A DNA stretch of 60,585 nt from Lederbergia sp. NSJ-179 (lineage in GTDB: Bacteria > Bacillota > Bacilli > Bacillales > Bacillaceae_C), in contig NZ_JALIFP010000024.1 of NCBI RefSeq assembly GCF_022867885.1, positions 1 to 60,585 on the forward strand, written 5' to 3'. The position numbers and the translations under genes are program-made. The notes under the pieces are model-generated. The model was not told where the DNA came from. It saw only the letters and a list, made by a program, of their open reading frames with translations, and did not search any database. Of the stretch, positions 36,975-46,682 are shown in pieces. Every line of letters starts with the position of its first letter. Position 1 is the stretch's first letter.

Positions 36975-39956
36975 ATGAAGGACCAAATGCATAAAATTTG
37001 GGAGAGAATGAAAACATTGGCTTCCAGAATCCGATATAAATCGATCGCAAAGGGAGCGAGAATCACCTACGGTGTAACTTGGAATCTCTTATTACTATTT
37101 ATCATCGTATTTATAATAGGTGGAGCCTTCGCTGGCGGAGTGGGATTGGGCTATTTTGCTTCACTTGTGAAAGACCAAAAAGTATTAGCAAAAGAAGATA
37201 TGATTAAAAACGTTCACCACTATGAGGAAACATCATCGGTTTTCTTCGCTGATAATATTTTTCTCGGTAAATTACGTGCTGATATCGACCGGGAGGAAAT
37301 CGGAATTAATGACGTTTCCGATTGTGTCAAAAAGGCAATTGTGGCGACAGAGGATGAGAATTTTTACGAGCACAAAGGTGTCGTTCCAAAAGCCCTCTTC
37401 CGTGCTGTTTTCCAGGAGTTCACCAACTCTTCTATTCAATCAGGCGGAAGTACGCTCACACAGCAATTGATTAAAAACCAAATTTTAACAAATGAAGTTT
37501 CCTTTGATCGGAAGGCAAAAGAGGTATTGCTTGCTCTTCGGCTTGAGCGTTTCATGAGTAAGGATGAAATCTTAGAAGCTTATTTAAATGTCACGACATT
37601 TGGACGCAATTCATCGGGGCAAAATATTGGGGGTGTACAAACAGCCGCAAAAGGGATATTCGGCAAGGATGCGAAGGATTTAACCTTGCCGCAAGCCGCT
37701 TTTATTGCTGGATTACCACAAAGTCCATTTCGGTATACTCCTTTCACCAGGGAAGGAAAGGTGAAGGAACCAGAATTACTAGAACCAGGCCTTACCCGGA
37801 TGAAAACTGTTTTAAATAGAATGAGAAAAGCAGAACTCATTTCAGAAAAAGAATACAAAGAAGCGATTGCCTATGACATCACGGCTGATTTCATACCGAA
37901 AGAACCACGCTCTTATGACAAGTACCCTGCACTAGCCTATGAGGTGGAAGATCGTGCGATAAAAGTGTTGACAGAGGTATTGGCCGAAAAAGACGGGCAT
38001 AAAAAGAAGGATTTAGAAAAAGATAAAAAATTATATGAAAAATATTCAACACTTGCCAACCGCGATATTCGGCAAAACGGCTATCAGATTCATACAACGA
38101 TTAACAAGAAATTATATGACGCCTTTGAGAAAACGAAAGATGAGTATGATAACTATGGACCTACGTTAAAAAGAGAAAGGAAAAATCCAGATACCGGCGA
38201 ATGGGAGGAAGTGGATGATCCCGTTCAAATTGGGGCGATTTTAATTGAAAACAAAACAGGCAAAATCTTAAGTTTTGTCGGTGGAAGAGATTATAAATTG
38301 GATAATTTGAATTATGCCACAGAAGTACCTAGGCAAAACGGTTCGAGCATGAAACCATTGCTTGTCTATGGACCTGCAATAGAATTGGGGAAAAGTGCGC
38401 CAGGTGACGTAATTGCGGATTTACCGTATCATTTTCCGAACGGTGCGGGTGGGACATGGACACCAAACAACTATTCCTATAGATATTACGGTCTTGTATC
38501 TGCCCGAGAAGCTTTAGCTAAGTCCCATAATGCTTCGGCCGTCAGTACATTTTGGCGTATTCGCGATAACAATCCAGGGCAATATTTAAAAAAGATGGGG
38601 ATCACGACTGTAAGTGAAGACGAAGCGACTTATCTCTCTTCGGCACTCGGCGGGGTAACGCATGGGGTGACGGTAGAAGAAAATACTAATGCCTATACAA
38701 CCTTTGCCAATGGGGGAGAATTTAAAGATGCGTATATGATTGAGAAAATTACCGATCATGATGGCAAAGTTGTTTATGAACATAAAGATGAGCCTATGAA
38801 AGTATTTAGCCCCCAAACGGCTTATTTAATGATCGATATGATGCGCGGAGTCTTCAATCGACCAGGTGCAACTGCCGCTTCTGTCCCCGGCATGCTTAAA
38901 TTTTCCACCGACTGGGCCGGAAAAACGGGGACAACCAATGAATTTAAAGATTCATGGTTAATTGGCACGAATCCAAATATTACATTTGGAACTTGGATCG
39001 GATATACTTCCAATAAATCATTGCGAACTGCAACGAGTGAAGATGAGTCTAGACGAAATTATCGGATCTGGGCCAAGTTAATGAATGCTGCCTATGATGT
39101 AGACCCTAAGCTAATTGCGCCTAAGGAACGCTTTAAAGCACCAGGCGGGATTGTAAGCCGCTCATATTGTGCTGTTTCCGGTATGCTTCCATCAGAAGCC
39201 TGTCAAAAAGCAGGACTTGTTCGGACAGATATCTACAATGCAAAATATGTGCCAAGTAAAACAGATGATAGCTTAGGGGCAGGTGGACGCTATATTTTAG
39301 TCAATGGGAAAAAATACGCCGCCTTACCCTCAACACCGAAGGAATTTACGAGACAAGGATTAGTGATTAATCCTAGTTTCCTAAAACGAATTACGTATGG
39401 TCTTGTAAGCGACTTTTCGCAACTCACTCCCCAAACATCTCAATGGAAGGGACTCCTTGTGGCAGATGCTAAGCTAGAAGATGATGGAAAAGCCCCAGCT
39501 GCCGTCTCCGCCAAGATGGATGGAAACACAATTACATGGGGGAGATCAGCAAGTCATGATGTCATCGGCTACCGTGTATACAGTGAAGGCGGGAAAAAAG
39601 TTGCTTCTGTTTTTTCCGATGGGACTCTCGCTCATAAAGTTGGAAAAGGGAAGTTCTATGTTGTCGCGGTCGACGTGGCCGGAAGAGAATCAAAACCGTC
39701 TAATCTTGCAGGGAAGGAAGAGGAAAAGGTAGCCTCCACCACAACTTCTACTGACAATGACGAGAAGAAAAAAGCCGAAGAACAAAAGAAAGCGAAAGAA
39801 CAAAAGAAACAAGAAGAGGAAAAAAAGAAAGAAGAAGCTAATAAACAAGAGAAGACAAAGCGGCAAGGAGAAGAAAAGGAGAAAGAAGAAGAAATTAAGC
39901 AGGAACAGGAAAAAGTTGAGCAAGATAAACCAAATGAAGAAACGAAAAACCAATAG
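36975..39956 (+). CDS. Class A penicillin-binding protein (PBP1A-like)
   Basis: 993 residues. A cytoplasmic N-terminus and one membrane anchor (about 33-65) are followed by the glycosyltransferase domain (EDENFYEHKGV with its catalytic Glu, TLTQQLIKN, GKDAKDLTLPQAAFIAGLP) and the transpeptidase domain: SSMK with Ser near 457, SHN (AKSHNAS) and KTGTT (near 648). A cysteine-bearing segment (YCAVSGMLPSEAC) and a fibronectin-III-like domain (about 830-910) come next, then an 80-residue Glu/Lys/Gln-rich tail. It polymerises and cross-links peptidoglycan. The charged tail is longer than in most homologues. ATG at 36975 follows GGGAGGG. Confidence 0.93.
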   Translation: MKDQMHKIWERMKTLASRIRYKSIAKGARITYGVTWNLLLLFIIVFIIGGAFAGGVGLGYFASLVKDQKVLAKEDMIKNVHHYEETSSVFFADNIFLGKLRADIDREEIGINDVSDCVKKAIVATEDENFYEHKGVVPKALFRAVFQEFTNSSIQSGGSTLTQQLIKNQILTNEVSFDRKAKEVLLALRLERFMSKDEILEAYLNVTTFGRNSSGQNIGGVQTAAKGIFGKDAKDLTLPQAAFIAGLPQSPFRYTPFTREGKVKEPELLEPGLTRMKTVLNRMRKAELISEKEYKEAIAYDITADFIPKEPRSYDKYPALAYEVEDRAIKVLTEVLAEKDGHKKKDLEKDKKLYEKYSTLANRDIRQNGYQIHTTINKKLYDAFEKTKDEYDNYGPTLKRERKNPDTGEWEEVDDPVQIGAILIENKTGKILSFVGGRDYKLDNLNYATEVPRQNGSSMKPLLVYGPAIELGKSAPGDVIADLPYHFPNGAGGTWTPNNYSYRYYGLVSAREALAKSHNASAVSTFWRIRDNNPGQYLKKMGITTVSEDEATYLSSALGGVTHGVTVEENTNAYTTFANGGEFKDAYMIEKITDHDGKVVYEHKDEPMKVFSPQTAYLMIDMMRGVFNRPGATAASVPGMLKFSTDWAGKTGTTNEFKDSWLIGTNPNITFGTWIGYTSNKSLRTATSEDESRRNYRIWAKLMNAAYDVDPKLIAPKERFKAPGGIVSRSYCAVSGMLPSEACQKAGLVRTDIYNAKYVPSKTDDSLGAGGRYILVNGKKYAALPSTPKEFTRQGLVINPSFLKRITYGLVSDFSQLTPQTSQWKGLLVADAKLEDDGKAPAAVSAKMDGNTITWGRSASHDVIGYRVYSEGGKKVASVFSDGTLAHKVGKGKFYVVAVDVAGRESKPSNLAGKEEEKVASTTTSTDNDEKKKAEEQKKAKEQKKQEEEKKKEEANKQEKTKRQGEEKEKEEEIKQEQEKVEQDKPNEETKNQ

Positions 39957-39969
39957 ATAGAATGAAGAC

Positions 39970-39999
39970 GGGGCCGTCCAATATTGGATGCCCCTTTTT
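39970..39999 (+). terminator. Terminator after the PBP gene
   Basis: GGGGC and GCCCC (39970-39994) enclose a further GTCCA/TGGAT pairing, followed by TTTTT. Confidence 0.85.
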
Positions 40000-40153
40000 A
40001 CGTTCAAGAATACGGATATTTCAACGCTTTTTAAAATTCAAATTTCAATAGAATTCCCCTTTTCGGACAGCCGCATTTAATTTTGTCCTTGCAATAATAA
40101 AGAAGTTTCTCTAATATGAAATGAGTGACTTAATAAAAGAAAGGAAGAATTCA

Positions 40154-41082
40154 ATGTCAATAAACCTTCACAAAAAGCCTCTGCCCTCTAAGGAACTGTC
40201 TATTCTCCAATCCTTGCTTCCACGAATGGATCTATCTCCACAGGAAAAGCAGCGCTATGAAACTCTCGATAAAGGATTTAAAGGAGAGCAAGCATTTCAT
40301 AGTCTTCTCCAGCAAACAGAATTAAAGGATCAGATGTTTTTGTACAGTTTACTTTTACAAACAAACCATACGGAATTTCAAATTGATAGTATTCTTATTC
40401 GGCCAAGAAGGATATTTCTTTTTGAAGTCAAAAATTTTGAAGGCGATTATTATATCCAACAAGACAAATGGTATGCGTTGTCAACAGGAAAAGAAGTTAG
40501 GAACCCGTTACATCAACTTAATAGATGTACACTTTTACTCCGCCAAGCACTTCAACAATGGGGACATGAAATATCTGTAGAACCCTACATCATCTTCATC
40601 AACCCAGAATTCACCTTATACCAAGCTCCTCAGAACCAACCGATGATTTCCCAACCCAACTTAATCGATTTCTTAAACAATTAAATATCTCCACCACACC
40701 TGTCACGCAAAAGCAGATAAACTTGGCGAAACAATTTGTGGTGAATCATGTCGAACAATCCGTTTATGAACGTTTGCCCAATTATAAATACGATGGATTA
40801 AAAAAAGGGACCTTTTGTCCATTTTGTACAAGCGTCCTCATCCCTTTTACTTTGAAAAAGATAAGATGTGAAAAATGCGGTTATGAAGAAGATATTGATG
40901 CAGCGGTCATGCGTAGTGTGAAAGAATTTCATCTTCTATTTCCAGATAGAAAAATCACAACAATGGGAATTCAAGAATGGGGTGGTCTAATCCTCTCGAA
41001 AAAGGTGATACGCAGGGTTTTGGGGAAGTATTTAACTTATATTGAAAAAGGTGGCCATTCCCATTATCTTTTAACAAAATAA
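40154..41082 (+). pseudogene. NERD-domain protein with a frameshift
   Basis: The first frame (177 codons from ATG 40154, behind GAAAGGAAG) holds the NERD nuclease-like core: GFKGEQAFHSLL, QIDSILIRPRRIFLFEVKN with the D...E-x-K catalytic pattern, and HQLNRCTLLLRQAL. It stops at 40684. Another frame, open from the same point, reads TQLNRFLKQLNISTTPVTQK and runs into the second half with a zinc-ribbon (CPFC ... CEKCGYEED) and a helical end, stopping at 41082. A one-base change near 40646-40657 separates them. Intact NERD plus zinc-ribbon proteins of about 310 residues are common in Bacillus. Function unclear; NERD is linked to DNA processing. May be a mutation or a sequence error. Confidence 0.8.
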
Positions 41083-41140
41083 ATAGTGTACATTGATAAT
41101 GTGGCATAAGACACGACAGAATAAATAACTAGCGTGCTTT

Positions 41141-42140
41141 GAGGGACAGCCATTAGATCGCTACGACTGATTTGAATTAGACACTTTTCGCCTTCGCTGG
41201 CACAGCCAACAGACCCGATGTGACTGGATTGAGCGCTTTCCAAATTTGAGGGCACGGCCAACCGAGTCGCTGTTACCGGTTTTGGCATTTTCCTACTTTA
41301 GGGGCACAGCCAACCGAGTCGCTGTTACCGGTTTTGGCAGTTTCCTACTTTGGGGGCACGGCCAACGGGCTCGCTGTGACCGGTTTGAGCAGTTTCCTAC
41401 TTTGGGGGCACAGCCAACGGGCTCGCTGTGACCGGTTTGAGCAGTTTCCTACTTTGGGGGCACAGCCAACGGACCCGATGTGACCGGATTGAGCGCTTTC
41501 CAAATTTGAGGGCACGGCCAACGGAATCGCTGTGACCGGTTTTGGCATTTTCCTACTTTGAAGGCACAGCCAACCGAGTCGCTGTTACCGGTTTTGGCAT
41601 TTTCCTACTTTGGGGGCACAGCCAACGGGCTCGCTGTGACCGGTTTGAGCAGTTTCCTACTTTGGGGGCAAAGCCAACGGGCTCGCTGTGACCGGTTTGA
41701 GCAGTTTCCTACTTTTGGGGCACGGCCAACCGAGTCGCTGTGACCGGTTTTGGCATTTTCCTACTTTGAGGGCACGGCCAATGGCTTCGCTGTTACCGGT
41801 TTGGGCATTTTCCTACTTTAGGGGCACAGCCAACCGAGTCGCTGTGACCAGTTTTGGCATTTTCCTACTTTGAGGGCACAGCCAACCGAGTCGCTGTGAC
41901 CAGTTTTGGCATTTTCCTACTTTGAGGGCACAGCCAACCGAGTCGCTGTGACCGGTTTGAGCAGTTTCTAACTTTAAAGGCGCAGCCAACGAACCCGATG
42001 TCACCGATTTAGGCTTTTTCCAACTTTGAGGGCATAGCCACCGAGTCGCTGTGACCGGTTTGAGCAGTTTCCTACTTTGAGGGCGCAGCCAACGGGCTCG
42101 CCATAACCACATTGGGCTTCCAACTTTATGGGCACGGCCA
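41141..42140. repeat. Tandem array of a 52-bp repeat, about 19 units
   Basis: Units begin with GGCACAGCCAAC or close variants at 41199, 41251, 41303 and then every 52 bases to 42031, with shorter units at 42082 and 42131 and a degenerate unit before 41199. Each unit reads roughly GGCACAGCCAAC, a variable stretch, TCGCTGTGACCGG, a variable stretch, TTTCCTACTTTG. Three variants can be told apart: A (CGAGTC/TTTTGGCATT), B (GGGCTC/TTTGAGCAG) and C (ACCCGA/GAGCGCTTTCC). The order C-A-A-B-B occurs twice in a row (41199-41458 and 41459-41718). 52 is not divisible by 3, so no reading frame is conserved. No unique spacers: not CRISPR. Confidence 0.95.
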
Positions 42141-42151
42141 CAGATAACAAA

Positions 42152-42181
42152 AAGAGGCTACTCTATTCAAATAGAGTAACC
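42152..42181 (-). terminator. Terminator of acsA
   Basis: On the minus strand TACTCTATTT pairs with AAATAGAGTA-type arms, within GGTTACTC and GAGTAGCC, followed by CTCTTTTTG. Confidence 0.85.
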
Positions 42182-42191
42182 ACTTTACTAA

Positions 42192-43910
42192 TTAATCCTC
42201 CATTGTCGATAAGTCACCAGTTGGCAAGTCGAGTTCCCAGGCTTTAAGCACGCGGCGCATGATTTTACCGCTTCGTGTTTTTGGAAGTTTGTCACGGAAT
42301 TCGATTTCCCGTGGAGCCGCATGGGCTGCAAGCCCCTTTTTCACAAATTGACGAATATCCTCCTTCAATTCATCGGTTGGCTCGATCCCTTCAAGCAGAG
42401 CCACAAACGCCTTAATAATTTCGCCACGGACAGGATCTGGTTTTCCAATTACCCCAGCCTCTGCCACTGCGGGATGCTCTAGAATTTTACTTTCCACTTC
42501 AAATGGTCCTACCCGCTCACCTGAAGTCATAATCACATCATCCACTCGTCCTTGGAAGAAGAAATAGCCATCTTCATCTATATAAGCAGAATCTCCTGAT
42601 ACATACCAATCACCAGGTAGAAAATAGGAATCATATTTGGCTTTATTATTCCAGATCTCACGCATCATCGAAGGCCAACCTTTTTTAATTGCGAGATTGC
42701 CCATCCGATTGGGAGGCAATACATTCCCTTGATCATCTACAATCGCTGCTTCTACTCCTGGAATTGGTTTTCCCATCGAACCAGGTTTAATTTCCATGCA
42801 CGGATAATTGGCAATGAGCAAAGCGCCGGTTTCTGTCATCCACCATGTATCATGGATGCGTTTATTAAATACTTTTGAACCCCAACGAATAACCTCGGGA
42901 TTTAACGGTTCCCCAACGCTTAGAATATGACGTAATTCTGAAAGATCAAACTGTTTGACTAATTCATCTCCAGCACCCATCAACATTCTAAAAGCAGTTG
43001 GGGCACTATACCAAACGGTTACACCGAAATCCTGCAACGTTTCATACCAGTTTTCTGGTTTAAATCTCCCCCCCACAATCACATTGGATGTGCCTGTTAA
43101 CCATGGGCCGAAAATTCCGTAAGATGTTCCTGTTACCCAGCCTGGATCAGCCGTGCACCAATATACATCCTCTTCTTGTAAATCTAAAATCCAACGAGCG
43201 GTTTGATAATGTTGGATCATCGCATTATGAACATGCAGTACTCCTTTAGGGCGCCCTGTTGAGCCAGAAGTATAGTGAAGGATCAAACCGTCTTCACGAT
43301 CTACCCACTCAATCTCGAGATCGCGATCAGCTTCAGCTACTCGCTTATTAAAATCGACTAGTTGATCCGTTTCCTCCACACCTTCTCCAACTAAGAAAAT
43401 CGTTTTCAAATCGGGTAACTCCTCAACCGGAACGCGATCCAATAATTCTGGTGTGGTTACAAGGACTTTGGCTTTACTATCCTCCAATCGGTCCTTTACA
43501 GCCCCTTCCATAAAAGCTTCGAATAAAGGCCCGACAATTGCCCCAAGCTTGATAGCTCCTAATATTGCAAAATATAATTCTGGAGAACGAGGCATAAAAA
43601 TAAAGACACGATCCCCTTTTTCCACATTTCCATACGTTTTTAAAGCATTTCCTGCCTGATTCGTCAATATCTTCATATCGCGAAATGTATATTTTTCTTC
43701 CCTGTTACCCGCACGGAAATATAGTGCGATCTTATTTTTTCGAAAGGATTCCGCATGACGATCAATCGCTTCATAAGCCATATTGACTCGCCCTGTTTCA
43801 TACCAGGAGAACTGCTTTTCAGTCTCTGCCCAATCAAATTTGGCACGAGCTTCTTCATAGTTTTGTAAATTATAATTCCCTTGAACAACCGGCAACGCTT
43901 CCAAGTTCAT
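42192..43910 (-). CDS. acsA: Acetyl-CoA synthetase
   Basis: 572 residues, the same length as B. subtilis AcsA. It activates acetate to acetyl-AMP and then acetyl-CoA. The adenylate-forming motifs are LILHYTSGSTGRPKGVLHVH (near 190), WWMTETG, YVSGDSAYIDEDGYFFFQGR and the C-terminal KTRSGKIMRR, whose Lys is the AcuA acetylation site. Start ATG at 43910 follows AAAGGAG by 10 bases; an earlier in-frame start at 43964 has no site. Divergent from acuABC, which control its activity. Confidence 0.97.
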   Translation of the reverse strand: MNLEALPVVQGNYNLQNYEEARAKFDWAETEKQFSWYETGRVNMAYEAIDRHAESFRKNKIALYFRAGNREEKYTFRDMKILTNQAGNALKTYGNVEKGDRVFIFMPRSPELYFAILGAIKLGAIVGPLFEAFMEGAVKDRLEDSKAKVLVTTPELLDRVPVEELPDLKTIFLVGEGVEETDQLVDFNKRVAEADRDLEIEWVDREDGLILHYTSGSTGRPKGVLHVHNAMIQHYQTARWILDLQEEDVYWCTADPGWVTGTSYGIFGPWLTGTSNVIVGGRFKPENWYETLQDFGVTVWYSAPTAFRMLMGAGDELVKQFDLSELRHILSVGEPLNPEVIRWGSKVFNKRIHDTWWMTETGALLIANYPCMEIKPGSMGKPIPGVEAAIVDDQGNVLPPNRMGNLAIKKGWPSMMREIWNNKAKYDSYFLPGDWYVSGDSAYIDEDGYFFFQGRVDDVIMTSGERVGPFEVESKILEHPAVAEAGVIGKPDPVRGEIIKAFVALLEGIEPTDELKEDIRQFVKKGLAAHAAPREIEFRDKLPKTRSGKIMRRVLKAWELDLPTGDLSTMED

Positions 43911-44002
43911 TTCTTGACAACTCCTTTTGTTCGATTTACACAAACAATTTCTCCGCTTGTGCATTCATCCATGCAACCTATTTCTAATAATAGAATAATT
44001 CC

Positions 44003-44017
44003 TGTATACGCTTACTA
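44003..44017. promoter_or_regulatory. Weak cre-like site between acsA and acuA
   Basis: TGTATACGCTTACTA fits the cre consensus with two mismatches. In B. subtilis this spacer holds CcpA sites for both operons. Confidence 0.3.
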
Positions 44018-44143
44018 GAAATGATGTATACTATTATAATATAAAAAAAACCCATTCTCAATTTATTCCTAACATGTTTTAATATTTTTTAAAATCTATA
44101 ACTTTAGATATAATCAATATAGGAGTGAAAGGAGGGTATTTGG

Positions 44144-44776
44144 GTGGAGCATAAAAAAACATACAACGCTAGAGAACTACGTAGTAAAAACGGTACATTG
44201 CTGATTGAAGGTCCTATCCCCGGGGAAAAGCTTACCCAGTTGGATTTCCATAAAGATTTGGTTGCCTTTAGACCTGCAAAACAGCAACAGGAGGCATTAG
44301 TAGAGATTGCCGACCTTCCCGAAGGCAGGATTGTGATCGCCCGGGAGGAAAATCAAGTTGTTGGCTATGTCACCTTTTTATATCCAGATCCACTTGAACG
44401 ATGGTCACAAGGCAATTTAGAGAATTTAATCGAACTTGGTGCCATTGAGGTTGCCCCCGAATTTCGCGGGGCAGGTGTGGGAAAGGCTTTGTTAGAAGTT
44501 TCAATGATGGATGACGCAATGGAGGATTATATCATTATTACGACAGAATATTATTGGCATTGGGATTTAAAAGGAACGGGATTAAATGTTTGGGAATACC
44601 GAAAAATTATGGAAAAAATGATGAATTCCGGTGGTCTTGTTTGGTATGCAACGGATGACCCAGAAATTACTTCTCACCCTGCGAATTGCTTGATGGTCAG
44701 AGTTGGCAAAAGAGTCCCACCCGAATCGATCCAAAAGTTTGATAATATTCGACTCATCAACCGTTTTATGTATTAA
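44144..44776 (+). CDS. acuA: Protein acetyltransferase AcuA
   Basis: 210 residues of the GNAT fold. The acetyl-CoA loop is VAPEFRGAGVGKALLE (near 105-120). It acetylates the catalytic Lys of AcsA and shuts the enzyme off. The start is GTG at 44144 behind GAAAGGAGGG. First gene of acuABC, divergent from acsA. Confidence 0.95.
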   Translation: MEHKKTYNARELRSKNGTLLIEGPIPGEKLTQLDFHKDLVAFRPAKQQQEALVEIADLPEGRIVIAREENQVVGYVTFLYPDPLERWSQGNLENLIELGAIEVAPEFRGAGVGKALLEVSMMDDAMEDYIIITTEYYWHWDLKGTGLNVWEYRKIMEKMMNSGGLVWYATDDPEITSHPANCLMVRVGKRVPPESIQKFDNIRLINRFMY

Positions 44777-44805
44777 CACAGCTACTAAAAAAGGAGTTGA
44801 ATAGA

Positions 44806-45453
44806 TTGATTGTAGAACAAATCATGACAACAGATGTTATTACACTTACTCCTGAGAATTCTCTAAGAACAGCTATAAAGCTCATGCGTGAATCGAATAT
44901 TCGGCATTTGCCTTTAGTGAATAAAGAGCATGAAATTGTTGGACTTGTCACTGAGAGAGATATTAAGGCTGCAACACCTGTTTTACTAGAAGGTGAAAAA
45001 GCACAGGAATTATTAGAGCAGCCTTTGTCAACGATTATGGTTACGAATCTAATAACAGGTCATTCTCTTGATTTTGTTGAAGAGGTGGCTTCTCTTTTCT
45101 ACATCCATCGAATTGGTTGTCTTCCCATTGTTCAAAATAGAAAACTTGTCGGAATTATAACAGGTACAGATTTACTACATACTCTTGTTAAGTTAACGGG
45201 AGCAGATCAGCCAGGTTCACAGATTGAAATCAGGGTGATAAATCGTGCTGGTATCCTGCATGAGGTTACCTCCGTTTTAAAAAATAACAATATCAATGTA
45301 TTAAGTGTCTTGGTTTATCCTGATTCAAAAAGTATGAATCATAAGGTGCTAGTCTTTAGGGTAGCCACCATGAACCCTCTTCGACTTCTCCAGACATTAA
45401 AAAAGGAAGGGCTTGAGGTGCTTTGGCCAAATATGCCCGGTTTGGATGGATAA
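44806..45453 (+). CDS. acuB: AcuB, CBS plus ACT domain protein
   Basis: 215 residues. Two CBS repeats (about 1-60 and 75-135; IRHLPLVNKEHEIVGLVTER and IGCLPIVQNRKLVGIITG) are followed by an ACT-like domain starting after GADQPGSQIEIRV. It is thought to bind a nucleotide and modulate acetoin/acetate use. I chose TTG at 44806 (MIVEQIMTTDVITL), 9 bases after AAAGGAG, matching B. subtilis; a TTG at 44797 is too close to that site. Confidence 0.93.
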   Translation: MIVEQIMTTDVITLTPENSLRTAIKLMRESNIRHLPLVNKEHEIVGLVTERDIKAATPVLLEGEKAQELLEQPLSTIMVTNLITGHSLDFVEEVASLFYIHRIGCLPIVQNRKLVGIITGTDLLHTLVKLTGADQPGSQIEIRVINRAGILHEVTSVLKNNNINVLSVLVYPDSKSMNHKVLVFRVATMNPLRLLQTLKKEGLEVLWPNMPGLDG

Positions 45454-45454
45454 A

Positions 45455-46657
45455 ATGAAAAGAGATTCCGTTTTTATATATTCCGACAAATTACTTACCT
45501 ATCGTTTTTCCAAACAGCATCCATTTAACCAGCATAGATTAGTACTGACTTTAGATTTATTAAAAAAAATGAAGGCGATTGCATCCGAAGACATTCTTGT
45601 CCCTCGCACAGCTACGGATGAAGAACTGCTTTTAAATCATGAGCACACCTATATAGAAGCAGTAAAAATGGCAAGCATTGGCCAGCTTCCTGAGCATCAA
45701 GCAGAAAGCTTTGGAATTGGGACAGAAGATACCCCTGCTTTTCCGGGTATGCATGAAGCTAGTGCTCAGCTCGTTGGAGGGACATTAACAGCCGTTGATC
45801 AAGTTATGCAAGAGAAAGCGCAACATGCTCTTCATCTTGGTGGTGGTCTTCACCACGGTTTTCGCGGTAAAGCATCTGGCTTTTGTATCTATAACGATAG
45901 CGCGGTTGCGATTAAATATTTGCGTGAAAAATATAATGCCAGGGTTTTATATGTGGACACAGATGCTCATCATGGGGATGGAGTGCAATCCTCTTTTTAT
46001 GACGATGATGCTGTCTGCACATTGTCCCTACACGAAACGGGACGCTATCTTTTTCCTGGAACAGGTAATGTAAACGAATGGGGACATGATCGTGGCTATG
46101 GTTATTCTTTTAATATACCGCTCGATGCCTTTACTGAGGATGATTCATTTTTAAACGCCTATACGAGGGCTGTTACAGAGATAGCTGAATATTTTAAGCC
46201 TGATATTTTATTAACGCAAAATGGTGCTGATGCGCATTTTTATGACCCTTTAACCCATCTTTCGACAACGATGAAAACCTATCGAGAAATTCCGCGATTA
46301 GCCCATAAAATTGCTAATCAATATTGTGACGGAAAATGGGTTGCGGTTGGGGGTGGAGGTTATGATATATGGCGTGTAGTACCAAGAGCTTGGTCCCTTA
46401 TTTGGCTGGAAATGATTGGGAAAGCAGATGTTTCTGGTCCTCTCCCTAAAGAATGGATAGAACGTTGGCAAGAGAAAGCCCCTGTATCCTTAATCGACCA
46501 ATGGGAAGATCCACTGGATATGTATCAACCAATTCCTAGAAAAAAAGACATTGAAGAAAAAAATCAGCAAACCGTTGACCGCGCTTTATTTTTTGTTAGA
46601 CAACAGCAGGAGCAAGTGAATCGAAATAAAGAATTTAAAAGGCCCAAATCATTTTGA
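45455..46657 (+). CDS. acuC: Zinc-dependent protein deacetylase AcuC
   Basis: 400 residues of the class I histone-deacetylase fold. HLGGGLHHGFRGKASGFC and VDTDAHHGDGVQ contain the catalytic His pair and zinc Asp/His; LTQNGADAHFYDPL gives the third zinc ligand and VGGGGYDIWR the catalytic Tyr region. It removes the acetyl group added by AcuA and reactivates AcsA. ATG at 45455 overlaps nearly with the acuB stop; an ATG at 45446 is also possible. Its stop codon lies inside the terminator stem. Confidence 0.95.
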   Translation: MKRDSVFIYSDKLLTYRFSKQHPFNQHRLVLTLDLLKKMKAIASEDILVPRTATDEELLLNHEHTYIEAVKMASIGQLPEHQAESFGIGTEDTPAFPGMHEASAQLVGGTLTAVDQVMQEKAQHALHLGGGLHHGFRGKASGFCIYNDSAVAIKYLREKYNARVLYVDTDAHHGDGVQSSFYDDDAVCTLSLHETGRYLFPGTGNVNEWGHDRGYGYSFNIPLDAFTEDDSFLNAYTRAVTEIAEYFKPDILLTQNGADAHFYDPLTHLSTTMKTYREIPRLAHKIANQYCDGKWVAVGGGGYDIWRVVPRAWSLIWLEMIGKADVSGPLPKEWIERWQEKAPVSLIDQWEDPLDMYQPIPRKKDIEEKNQQTVDRALFFVRQQQEQVNRNKEFKRPKSF

Positions 46658-46666
46658 TTTGGGCCT
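46640..46666. terminator. Bidirectional terminator between acuC and ccpA
   Basis: AGGCCCAAATCA and TGATTTGGGCCT are perfect 12-bp arms with a TTT loop. The acuC stop codon lies in the loop/right arm. There is no long U-run, but the position between convergent genes supports termination for both. Confidence 0.8.
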
Positions 46667-46682
46667 GTCCACTATTTAAACT

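Noticed and set aside
39690-40007. 105-codon minus-strand Phe/Leu-rich frame resembling a membrane protein
   Set aside because: It is the complement of the Lys/Glu codons of the PBP tail.
41246-42112. Several 60-99-codon frames inside the tandem array
   Set aside because: The period is not a multiple of three, so the frames are by-products of the repeat on both strands.
41141-42140. CRISPR array
   Set aside because: The whole 52-bp unit repeats with scattered substitutions; there are no unique spacers, no leader and no cas genes.
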